From: Paraburkholderia adhaesiva
GTDB taxonomy: Bacteria > Pseudomonadota > Gammaproteobacteria > Burkholderiales > Burkholderiaceae
Direction: 5' to 3'
Length of the DNA: 64,000 nucleotides
Assembly: GCF_021390575.1 (NCBI RefSeq)
Contig: NZ_JAJEJQ010000004.1
Location: forward strand, 372,001 to 436,000
Part shown: one piece after another, positions 16,531 to 29,200 of the stretch
Numbering within the stretch: position 1 is the first letter of the stretch
How the letters are laid out: each line of letters opens with the position of its first letter
Notes under the pieces: model-generated
What the model was told of the DNA's origin: nothing
The model's input: only the letters and a program-made list of their open reading frames with translations
Database searches by the model: none
Translations under genes and position numbers: made by a program

Positions 16531-17287
16531 TGAAGAACAAAGCGCCCGTTACGCACGAAGTTGCGGCCGGAACTGGTCATGCCCCCCTTAACCCCGCAAG
16601 GCCGCATCGCCATCTCGAAGACCCGGTTGCCTTCCACCGCGAACGTGCCCGCAAGGGCCCGGTCGAACTCCTCAATATCGTGGCCGGCTGCGCGGTGCAA
16701 TCGAGCGCGATGGTTCACGCGGACCTGCGCCCGATTCCAGCTTTCAGGCGATCCTGTCACCGTAGAAACGCAGGCGGCACTAAGGCGCTGGCCGTTCATC
16801 GCGCCGTATTCAGAGAGGCTGTCCATGAGCGCGGTCCTGAATTTTCCGCATGCACTGCAGCGCTACGATATTACCGAAGAGGCGTTCATGCAGGACGCCG
16901 GCGCGATGTTCAAGCAAGCTTGGCATTAAATACGTTGGCTGGAATAACGCGAACGAAATGCCATCTTCTGCTACCTGTTTCATCACCTGCCCCCAAACGG
17001 CTGGATTTCAACAAGTTAGGGCGAACGGTGTGGGTGTTCAATGCGCCGAGTGCACTTTTCGCAACGACTTCTTGGATTGGTTAGTGCGCGTCATATATCC
17101 CATACAGTCGTGCTGTTTCGATGATTGAAGGCGGTGTTAAGGGCTGCAATTTTAGGGTCAGCCGCGCAGGTTGTTTGCTTTAGCAGTGCTAAAGCAAGGC
17201 TGAACGAAGCGTTAATGAAAATCGCGCGCTGCGCCATTCAGATGGCGAAACGTTAAATATTTTTATAGATTTATAGGACTACGAAAA
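16531..17287. other. Intergenic region upstream of the giant adhesin
   Basis: About 750 bp. Short overlapping open frames exist on both strands around 16530-17080 but none has convincing composition or a recognised domain. They may be transposon debris. Closer to the adhesin the sequence becomes AT-rich (17240-17280), with AGGA about 9 nt before the ATG at 17288 and a 23-bp palindrome at 17175-17197, so the adhesin promoter is probably here. Confidence 0.45.
17175..17197. promoter_or_regulatory. Palindrome upstream of the giant adhesin gene
   Basis: TTGCTTTAGC and GCTAAAGCAA are perfect 10-bp arms around AGT, 90 bp before the start codon. It has no T tract on the right, so an operator or an mRNA leader hairpin is likelier than a terminator. 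Confidence 0.5.
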
Positions 17288-20200
17288 ATGAACAAGGGGC
17301 GATTCAGGAAGATTTTCAGCAAGCGGTTGGGCATGCTCGTTGCGGTAGAGGAGACCGCAACAAGTCAGGGCAAGCAACCGGGGCAAGGGAATGGGAATGG
17401 CGCTGCGACACCTGTCGTGGGGCGGGCCGTTGTCTCCCTGCTGAGCTCGATCTGCCTCGCCCTGTTGCTGGCTGACCCACGGACGGTTCTGGCGACGACG
17501 CTGCCGACAGGGGGCCAGGTGGTGGCTGGGCAGGCCAGCATCAGCGAGAGCGGCAACACGATGACGGTCACCCAGAGCACGCAGCGCGGCGTGATCAACT
17601 GGAACACGTTCAGCATCGGCTCGGGCGACACCGTCCAGTTCATCCAGCCCAGTGTGACGTCACAGACACTGAACCGGGTGGTGGGCGGTGTGCCGTCGAA
17701 CATTCAGGGCCAGCTGCTGGCCAACGGCCAGGTGTTGATCCAGAACGCGAACGGGATCCTGTTCGGCAGCGGCGCGGTGGTGAACGTGGGGTCGCTGCTG
17801 GCGACGACGAAGAACATCGACCCGACCCAGTTCATGGCGGGCGACACGCTGAATCTGAGCTCGACGGGTATAAACGCCGGGATCGTCAACGATGGCACGA
17901 TCAACGCAAAGGGCTATGTCACGCTCGTTGCCGACCAGGTGAAGAACACCGGCACCATCACGGTGCCGAACGGGACGGTGGTGCTGGCTGCGGGCGACAG
18001 CGCGACGGTGGCGCTGGACAACGGGCAGGGGATTTCGGTCACGCTGAACAATGCCACGGCCAATGCGCTGGTGGACAACAGCGGGAATATCCAGACGGGC
18101 AATGGAGCGGTGCTGCTGACAGCCCGCGGTGCCGATACCGTGCTTGAGACCGTGATCAATATGTCCGGGGTGGTCAAGGCGGGAACCGTGGTGGCCGACG
18201 CAGGCAACACGGGTGATGCGATAGTGACGGGCCAGATCGACGCTTCGAACACGACGGCGGGCGGCGTGGGCGGCACGGTTGTCATCACGGGCGACCGGGT
18301 AGGCATCCTTGGCAATGCAAGCATCAACGTGAGCGGTGATGCCCAGGGCGGCACGGTGATCCTGGGTGGAGACACGTTGAATCACGTGCCCAACAGCTCA
18401 GCTGCATCGCTGATCTCAGACGTGAACTTCGCGAACCTGACCGTGGTGGGGTCAGGCGCAACCATTGACGCGGGGTCGGCGCACGGCAATGGTGGTTTCA
18501 TTGAGACCTCGGGCCATGACCTGGAAGTCCAGGGCAACATCACGGCGGCGGCGCCCAACGGCGTGGGTGGGCAGTGGCTGATCGACCCGACGGACCTGAC
18601 CATCAGTTCCGGGACGGACGCGAACTACAGCGGGAACCTGGGCGACGGGACGTTCAGTGGCGGAAGCAATTCAACGGCGACGGTAAGCAATACGACGATC
18701 AGCAATACGCTGAGCTCGGGCACGAACGTGACGATCACGACGGCGAGCAGCGGCAGCGCGACGGGCAACATTACGCAGCAGGCGGGCGCAGATATCGTTG
18801 ACACATGCACCAGTGAGACGTCGCTGACGATGCTGGCCAACGGCAGCATCAACCTCAGCGGCAATATTACGTCCACCGGTGGCGGCGCGCTGGACCTGAA
18901 CCTGACAGCGGACATTGGAAATAACGGCACGGGTTCAGTCACCACTGCGGCAACGAGCACGATCGGCCTGAGCGGCGGCACGTTGAATATCTGGGGCAAT
19001 ACGACAAATACCAGCACTATCGCTGTTAACCTGTCCGGTTCGCTGAACAACATCGGTGGCGGCTCGATCGCAGGGAGTGCTAACTCCAACACAGGTGTTT
19101 ATCTCGGCAGTGCGTTGAACTTCGGCGCACCCGGTACGCTGAACATCACAGGTTCGACCAGTGCTACTGGTGTCGGTTATGGCGTTTACGTGAATGGTGC
19201 GCTGAATGTGAGCGCCGGTACCGTGACCATCAATGGGTCGTCGGCCAGCACCACTTGTGTCGCCGTTGCAGTGAACGCTCCGCTGAACGTGACGGGCGGT
19301 AACCTGACGATCACAGGTACGTCGACGGCGTCAACCGGGAGTGCGAATGGTGTGAATCTGTCCGGCGCCGTGTCGGTAGCCGGTAATGGCTCACTGAATG
19401 TTACTGGATTGTCGTACGGCGCGACTGGTACCGGTGTATACATGAATGCCCCGGTGACCATCAGCGGCGGTAGCGTGATGTTCAATGGCACGGGTGGGTT
19501 CGGCTGCGCGACGTCCTCGGGTAATGGCGTACAGCTAGTCGGTAATGTATCGGTGTCCAACAACGGTGCGCTGAACATTACCGGCACGGGGTTGGGTACG
19601 GGTACTGCCATGGGTGTTTACGTCAACGGCAACCTGTCGGTGGCGGATAGCACTACGATGATTAGTGGCACGACGAATGGTTCTAATCAGGGTGTGTGTG
19701 TGTCCGGATGCGTGGCGGTAAGCGGCAGCGGAAACGTGACCATTGCTGGTACATCGAACTCTGGCGTTGGTGTGTGCATATCCGGGAACAACGTAACGGT
19801 AAGCGATACCGGCGTCTTGAATATCGCCGGTAAATCGGGGTCCGGTACCGGTATGTGTGTATCCGGGAACGTGGTGGTAAACGGTAGCGGCAACGCTGTT
19901 ATCAGTGGCGCATCAAACTCTGGTACCGGTGTGTGCATATCCGGGAACAACAATCTGTCGGCAAGCGACAACGGCACGCTGAATATCACAGGTACCTCGA
20001 ACTCCACCACCGCCAGTACCGGCGTGTGCATATCCGGGGCTAGTGAAAACGTGACGGTATCCGGAAACGGGACGCTGAGCATCAATAGTACTGCGAATAA
20101 CAGTACAGGAACCGGCTTGAGTTTTTATAACCCGGTGAAGGTCGCCGATAACGGCACGTTGAATCTCGTGGGTGTCGTGGGCGGCACCCAGGATGGCGTG

Positions 20201-23200
20201 GATTTTCAGGGTGGGGTGACGGTTTCTGGCAATGGCACGCTGAACGTCTTCGGGCAATCGAAAGGCGGATTCGGCGTATATAGTAGCAGTACCAATGGGG
20301 GCATAAACGTTAGCGGTGGCAACGTTTCGATCTTCGGCGTATCAAATACTTCTGCTGGCGTCGAAACACCGGCTGTTACGTCTCAGGTGCTTACCGTCAG
20401 TGGCGGAAATGTCACTATTAGCGGGCAATCCAATTCCGGCGATGGCGTGGATTTGTTTGGATGTTCCACGATAACGGGTGCCGGCAGCAGTTTGACGATC
20501 ACAGGTATATCGAATACCGGGGCCGGTATCATCCGCTCCTGCGCGGGGTCGGCCCCGATGAACATTAGCGATGGCGCGACCGTATTGATGAACGGCACGT
20601 CGAACAGCAACAACGGCGTCGTCCTGAACGGTCTTAACAATATCTCGGGTGGTCATTTTACCGTTATTGGTACCACTTACGGCAATGCTGCGGGCGTTCT
20701 CGAAGGCACGGTCGGTTCGCCAAACTTTACGGTGAGCAATGGGGGATCGGCGGACGTTATTGGTACGGCCTATGGCAGTACCGGTTATGGTGTGAATGTC
20801 GGTTCGGGTCTGACCATAACGGTGAACGGCAGCAGTACTGCCAATATTACCGGCTACGCGGACGGAAATGGCACGGCCGTGTTAATGGGCGGTAGTCTCA
20901 ATGTGGTCGATACCGCCAATGTATCTATTAACGGGACATCGAATGGAGGCGGTTTGGGCACGACCGTCACCGGTTGTGTCACGGTGAATGGCAGCGCGGT
21001 GGTGGATATTGCGGGCAACTCGGGCGGTAACGGCACCGGTGTAAATCTTGGCGGCTGTGTCACGGTGAATGGAAGCGGGGTGCTGGACGTCGCGGGCAAC
21101 TCGGGCGGTAACGGCACCGGTGTGAATCTTGGCGGCTGTGTCACGGTGAATGGCACCGGGGCGTTGGATATTGCGGGCACCTCGGGCGCTAACGGCACCG
21201 GTGTGAATGTTGGCGGCTGTGTCACGGTGGATGGCAGCGGGGCGCTGGACGTCACGGGCAACTCGGCCGGTAACGGCACCGGTGTAGCTTTCAGCGGGAA
21301 GTCTAACAACGTGACCGGCAATGGCACGCTGAATGTTACCGGCCAGTCGGACGGCGGTTCGGGCGTGAGCTTTAGCGGGTGTGCGACGGTTAGCAGCAAC
21401 GGTGCGCTGAATATTTCAGGTAGTTCGAATATCAGCAACGGTGTGAGCTTCAACGGTAGTATCGCGACGACTGGCGCGGGTTCGACGAACGTCACCGGCG
21501 TGTCGAATGGCGCCGGTGCCGGCATTCAGTTTTCGTCGTCGCAGGGAAATATTAGTGTGAACGCCGGCAGCGTGGTGTTCAATGGTACGTCGAACACAGG
21601 TCAGGGTCTGAATGTCGGGACCAACGTGGCGGTCAGCGGAACCGGCAGTGTGACGCTCATTGGCATGACGTCGAACGGTGGCATCGACGGCGTTGACTTG
21701 TGCGGGAGCCTGTCGATTTCAGGTAATGGCACATTGAACATTGCCGGTACGACGGCCAGTACGACCGGCAACAGCAGTGGCGTGGCGCTGAACTTGAGCA
21801 AGGTTACCCAAAGTGGCGGCACATTCACGGTCACTGGCGTGGCGGAAGGTAGCGGGTACGGTATCAGCTTCATCGGCTCCCCGTCGTCGTACGTGGTCAA
21901 CGCGGGTAATGTGGTGTTCAATGGTACGTCGAACACAGGGCACGGTTTGAGCCTGCCTTCAAACATCAGCCTGGGGGCCAACGGCAATGGAAGTCTGACG
22001 CTCATTGGTAACACCCAGAGCGATTCCATCGACGGCATAGATCTCGCGGGGAACGTCTCGGTGTCCGGTAATGGCGCGCTGAATGTTATTGGTTCTTCGA
22101 ATGGCGGTTATGGTGTTTTCGTGAACACCTCGCTGAATGTCAGCGGCGGTAACCTGGCGGTTAGTGGCACCTCGGATACCAACACGGGCGTGTATTTCGC
22201 CGCTAACCTTACCGACAACGTTGCGGGTAACGGCACATTGAATGTGACGGGCGACTCCACCAGTGGTAGCGGGATTGTTTTTTCGGGTAACACCAACTTC
22301 AATTTGTCGGGCAACGGCGCTGTCAATCTGACCGGCTCCGGTAGCGGTGATAATGGAACCGGTATTTCCTTCGGAAACAACCTTACGGTAGCCGGTACCG
22401 GCAGTGTGACCGCCAATGGCAACGGGGGGGTGTACGCGAACGGCGTCGTTGCGGTGAGCGGCAATGCCACCGTGACGCTCGACGGTACATCGGACACATA
22501 TGATGGCGTTTCGTTGGGCGGTGGCGCGGCGGTAACCGGCAACGGCAACCTCACACTTATTGGCGCATCGGATTCTGGAACAGGCCTGAACCTTTCGCAG
22601 TCGGTGACCGTATCGGGTAATGGCACCCTCAACGCAACCGGCATGTCGAATACCGGGACGGGCGTGTCGCAGGATGTGAATAGTTCACTGAACGTGAACG
22701 GCAGCGGGAACGTGAGCCTGGCCGGCACGGCGTCGGGCAACGGGACGGGCGTGCGCCTGAACGGCAGCACGAACGTGTCGGACAACGCGACGCTGAACAT
22801 CAATGGCAGTTCGGTGGATGGCATCGGGGTACTGGAGAGCATGACGCCGCACGCCACGATGAACATCAGTGGCAACGCTGTGGTCAACGCGTTCGGCAGC
22901 TCGGTGAACGGCACGGGTAACGATTTCAACGGCGATACGCAGATCACGGGCAACGGTGCGCTGAACCTGGCGGGCACGTCGGTCAACGGCACGGCCGTGG
23001 AGCTGAGCGCGAACCTCAGTGCGACAAACAACGGCACGATTACGGTTTCGGGGAATTCGACCAGCGGGACGGGCTTCCAGGAGGATGTGGGCAGCAGCCT
23101 GACGCTGGGTGGCAACGCGACAGCGAACATCTCGGGCAATTCGAGCACGGGTGATGGCGTAGACCTGATTGGTAACACCACGTTGACGGGGAATGCCACC

Positions 23201-26200
23201 CTGATTGTCCAGGGCAGTTCGGATAGCGGCAATGGCCTCGGCCTGGGCGGGACGCTCAAGTCCGCGTCGGGCACGAACGTGTCGCTGGAGGGTACGTCGA
23301 ACACGGGTGCGGCGATCTACCTGGGCGCGGGCGATGGCCTGACGCTGGATGGCAACACCACGATGAACATGTCGGGCAGCTCGAACGCGGGCACCGGCGT
23401 GGAACTCGGCAATGTCACGGTGACGGACACTGCGTCGCTGAACGTGACGGGCAACACGGTGACGGGCACCGGCGTGTCGCAGGATGTGAATGGTTCACTG
23501 AACGTGAACGGCAGCGGGAACGTGAGCCTGGCCGGCACGGCGACGGGCAACGGGACGGGCGTGCGCCTGAACGGCAGCACGAACGTGTCGGACAACGCGA
23601 CGCTGAACATCAATGGCAGTTCGGTGGACGGCATCGGGGTACTGGAGAGCATGACGCCGCACGCCACGATGAACATCAGTGGCAACGCTGTGGTCAACGC
23701 GTTCGGCAGCTCGGTGAACGGCACGGGTAACGATTTCAACGGCGATACGCAGATCACGGGCAACGGTGCGCTGAACCTGGCGGGCACGTCGGTCAACGGC
23801 ACGGCTGTGGAGCTGAGCGCGAACCTCAGCGCGACGGACAACGGCACGATTACGGTTTCGGGGAATTCGACGAACGGGACGGGCTTCCAGGAGGATCCGG
23901 GCAGCAGCCTGACGCTGGGTGGCAACGCGACAGCGAACATCTCGGGTAACTCCAGCACGGGCATTGGCGCGGAACTGAACGGCACGACCACTGTGTCGGG
24001 TAACGGCACGATTAGCGTGTCGGGTGACTCGGGGACGAATACGGGCGTGGAGATCGGCTCGAACGGTTCCACGGACGCGACGGACAACGGCACGATCGCA
24101 ATCCAGGGCGATTCGACGAGCGGGACGGGCGTCGAAAACAACGGTTCGATAAATACCGATAACGGTACAACCCATATCACCGGCAACTCTGCCAGTGGTA
24201 CGGACGTTGCGAATAACGGGACGATCAGCACGTCGGACAATGGTTCGACAACCATCACGGGCAACGTCACGAACGACGCGAACGGCACGATCGACACCAG
24301 CAATGGCGGCACGACCGATGTCAACGGCAGCCTGGATAACAACGGGACGGTGGCCACCGACAACGGCTCGCTGAACGTCAACGGCAGCGTGGACAACAAC
24401 GGCACGCTGAACACGACGGGTGACAATGGCACCACCAATATCGGTGGCGACCTGAACAACAGCGGCAACGTCAGCACGACCGACAACGGCACGCTGAACG
24501 TGTCGGGCAACGTCACGAACGACGCGAACGGCACGATCGACACCAGCAATGGCGGCACGACCGATGTCAACGGCAGCCTGGATAACAACGGGACGGTGGC
24601 CACCGACAACGGCTCGCTGAACGTCAACGGCAGCGTGGACAACAACGGCACGCTGAACACGACGGGTGACAATGGCACCACCAATATCGGTGGCGACCTG
24701 AACAACAGCGGCAACGTCAGCACGACCGACAACGGCACGCTGAACGTGTCGGGCAACGTCACGAACGACGCGAACGGCACGATCGACACCAGCAATGGCG
24801 GCACGACCGATGTCAACGGCAGCCTGGATAACAACGGGACGGTGGCCACCGACAACGGCTCGCTGAACGTCAACGGCAGCGTGGACAACAACGGCACGCT
24901 GAACACGACGGGTGACAATGGCACCACCAATATCGGTGGCGACCTGAACAACAGCGGCAACGTCAGCACGACCGACAACGGCACGCTGAACGTGTCGGGC
25001 AACGTCACGAACGACGCGAACGGCACGATCGACACCAGCAATGGCGGCACGACCGATGTCAACGGCAGCCTGGATAACAACGGGACGGTGGCCACCGACA
25101 ACGGCTCGCTGAACGTCAACGGCAGCGTGGACAACAACGGCACGCTGAACACGACGGGTGACAATGGCACCACCAATATCGGTGGCGACCTGAACAACAG
25201 CGGCAACGTCAGCACGACCGACAACGGCACGCTGAACGTGTCGGGCAACGTCACGAACGACGCGAACGGCACGATCGACACCAGCAATGGCGGCACGACC
25301 GATGTCAACGGCAGCCTGGATAACAACGGGACGGTGGCCACCGACAACGGCTCGCTGAACGTCAACGGCAGCGTGGACAACAACGGCACGCTGAACACGA
25401 CGGGTGACAATGGCACCACCAATATCGGTGGCGACCTGAACAACAGCGGCAACGTCAGCACGACCGACAACGGCACGCTGAACGTGTCGGGCAACGTCAC
25501 GAACGACGCGAACGGCACGATCGACACCAGCAATGGCGGCACGACCGATGTCAACGGCAGCCTGGATAACAACGGGACGGTGGCCACCGACAACGGCTCG
25601 CTGAACGTCAACGGCAGCGTGGACAACAACGGCACGCTGAACACGACGGGTGACAATGGCACCACCAATATCGGTGGCGACCTGAACAACAGCGGCAACG
25701 TCAGCACGACCGACAACGGCACGCTGAACGTGTCGGGCAACGTCACGAACGACGCGAACGGCACGATCGACACCAGCAATGGCGGCACGACCGATGTCAA
25801 CGGCAGCCTGGATAACAACGGGACGGTGGCCACCGACAACGGCTCGCTGAACGTCAACGGCAGCGTGGACAACAACGGCACGCTGAACACGACGGGTGAC
25901 AATGGCACCACCAATATCGGTGGCGACCTGAACAACAGCGGCAACGTCAGCACGACCGACAACGGCACGCTGAACGTGTCGGGCAACGTCACGAACGACG
26001 CGAACGGCACGATCGACACCAGCAATGGCGGCACGACCGATGTCAACGGCAGCCTGGATAACAACGGGACGGTGGCCACCGACAACGGCTCGCTGAACGT
26101 CAACGGCAGCGTGGACAACAACGGCACGCTGAACACGACGGGTGACAATGGCACCACCAATATCGGTGGCGACCTGAACAACAGCGGCAACGTCAGCACG

Positions 26201-29200
26201 ACCGACAACGGCACGCTGAACGTGTCGGGCAACGTCACGAACGACGCGAACGGCACGATCGACACCAGCAATGGCGGCACGACCGATGTCAACGGCAGCC
26301 TGGATAACAACGGGACGGTGGCCACCGACAACGGCTCGCTGAACGTCAACGGCAGCGTGGACAACAACGGCACGCTGAACACGACGGGTGACAATGGCAC
26401 CACCAATATCGGTGGCGACCTGAACAACAGCGGCAACGTCAGCACGACCGACAACGGCACGCTGAACGTGTCGGGCAACGTCACGAACGACGCGAACGGC
26501 ACGATCGACACCAGCAATGGCGGCACGACCGATGTCAACGGCAGCCTGGATAACAACGGGACGGTGGCCACCGACAACGGCTCGCTGAACGTCAACGGCA
26601 GCGTGGACAACAACGGCACGCTGAACACGACGGGTGACAATGGCACCACCAATATCGGTGGCGACCTGAACAACAGCGGCAACGTCAGCACGACCGACAA
26701 CGGCACGCTGAACGTGTCGGGCAACGTCACGAACGACGCGAACGGCACGATCGACACCAGCAATGGCGGCACGACCGATGTCAACGGCAGCCTGGATAAC
26801 AACGGGACGGTGGCCACCGACAACGGCTCGCTGAACGTCAACGGCAGCGTGGACAACAACGGCACGCTGAACACGACGGGTGACAATGGCACCACCAATA
26901 TCGGTGGCGACCTGAACAACAGCGGCAACGTCAGCACGACCGACAACGGCACGCTGAACGTGTCGGGCAACGTCACGAACGACGCGAACGGCACGATCGA
27001 CACCAGCAATGGCGGCACGACCGATGTCAACGGCAGCCTGGATAACAACGGGACGGTGGCCACCGACAACGGCTCGCTGAACGTCAACGGCAGCGTGGAC
27101 AACAACGGCACGCTGAACACGACGGGTGACAATGGCACCACCAATATCGGTGGCGACCTGAACAACAGCGGCAACGTCAGCACGACCGACAACGGCACGC
27201 TGAACGTGTCGGGCAACGTCACGAACGACGCGAACGGCACGATCGACACCAGCAATGGCGGCACGACCGATGTCAACGGCAGCCTGGATAACAACGGGAC
27301 GGTGGCCACCGACAACGGCTCGCTGAACGTCAACGGCAGCGTGGACAACAACGGCACGCTGAACACGACGGGTGACAATGGCACCACCAATATCGGTGGC
27401 GACCTGAACAACAGCGGCAACGTCAGCACGACCGACAACGGCACGCTGAACGTGTCGGGCAACGTCACGAACGACGCGAACGGCACGATCGACACCAGCA
27501 ATGGCGGCACGACCGATGTCAACGGCAGCCTGGATAACAACGGGACGGTGGCCACCGACAACGGCTCGCTGAACGTCAACGGCAGCGTGGACAACAACGG
27601 CACGCTGAACACGACGGGTGACAATGGCACCACCAATATCGGTGGCGACCTGAACAACAGCGGCAACGTCAGCACGACCGACAACGGCACGCTGAACGTG
27701 TCGGGCAACGTCACGAACGACGCGAACGGCACGATCGACACCAGCAATGGCGGCACGACCGATGTCAACGGCAGCCTGGATAACAACGGGACGGTGGCCA
27801 CCGACAACGGCTCGCTGAACGTCAACGGCAGCGTGGACAACAACGGCACGCTGAACACGACGGGTGACAATGGCACCACCAATATCGGTGGCGACCTGAA
27901 CAACAGCGGCAACGTCAGCACGACCGACAACGGCACGCTGAACGTGTCGGGCAACGTCACGAACGACGCGAACGGCACGATCGACACCAGCAATGGCGGC
28001 ACGACCGATGTCAACGGCAGCCTGGATAACAACGGGACGGTGGCCACCGACAACGGCTCGCTGAACGTCAACGGCAGCGTGGACAACAACGGCACGCTGA
28101 ACACGACGGGTGACAATGGCACCACCAATATCGGTGGCGACCTGAACAACAGCGGCAACGTCAGCACGACCGACAACGGCACGCTGAACGTGTCGGGCAA
28201 CGTCACGAACGACGCGAACGGCACGATCGACACCAGCAATGGCGGCACGACCGATGTCAACGGCAGCCTGGATAACAACGGGACGGTGGCCACCGACAAC
28301 GGCTCGCTGAACGTCAACGGCAGCGTGGACAACAACGGCACGCTGAACACGACGGGTGACAATGGCACCACCAATATCGGTGGCGACCTGAACAACAGCG
28401 GCAACGTCAGCACGACCGACAACGGCACGCTGAACGTGTCGGGCAACGTCACGAACGACGCGAACGGCACGATCGACACCAGCAATGGCGGCACGACCGA
28501 TGTCAACGGCAGCCTGGATAACAACGGGACGGTGGCCACCGACAACGGCTCGCTGAACGTCAACGGCAGCGTGGACAACAACGGCACGCTGAACACGACG
28601 GGTGACAATGGCACCACCAATATCGGTGGCGACCTGAACAACAGCGGCAACGTCAGCACGACCGACAACGGCACGCTGAACGTGTCGGGCAACGTCACGA
28701 ACGACGCGAACGGCACGATCGACACCAGCAATGGCGGCACGACCGATGTCAACGGCAGCCTGGATAACAACGGGACGGTGGCCACCGACAACGGCTCGCT
28801 GAACGTCAACGGCAGCGTGGACAACAACGGCACGCTGAACACGACGGGTGACAATGGCACCACCAATATCGGTGGCGACCTGAACAACAGCGGCAACGTC
28901 AGCACGACCGACAACGGCACGCTGAACGTGTCGGGCAACGTCACGAACGACGCGAACGGCACGATCGACACCAGCAATGGCGGCACGACCGATGTCAACG
29001 GCAGCCTGGATAACAACGGGACGGTGGCCACCGACAACGGCTCGCTGAACGTCAACGGCAGCGTGGACAACAACGGCACGCTGAACACGACGGGTGACAA
29101 TGGCACCACCAATATCGGTGGCGACCTGAACAACAGCGGCAACGTCAGCACGACCGACAACGGCACGCTGAACGTGTCGGGCAACGTCACGAACGACGCG

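Noticed and set aside
16344..16826. A 160-codon minus-strand frame upstream of the adhesin
   Set aside because: It overlaps the DUF4096 gene, and plus-strand frames of similar length cover the same stretch; no domain recognised on any of them.
23495..24175. A 226-codon Arg/Val-rich minus-strand frame within the adhesin stalk
   Set aside because: Low-complexity antisense product of repetitive coding sequence with no start signal.
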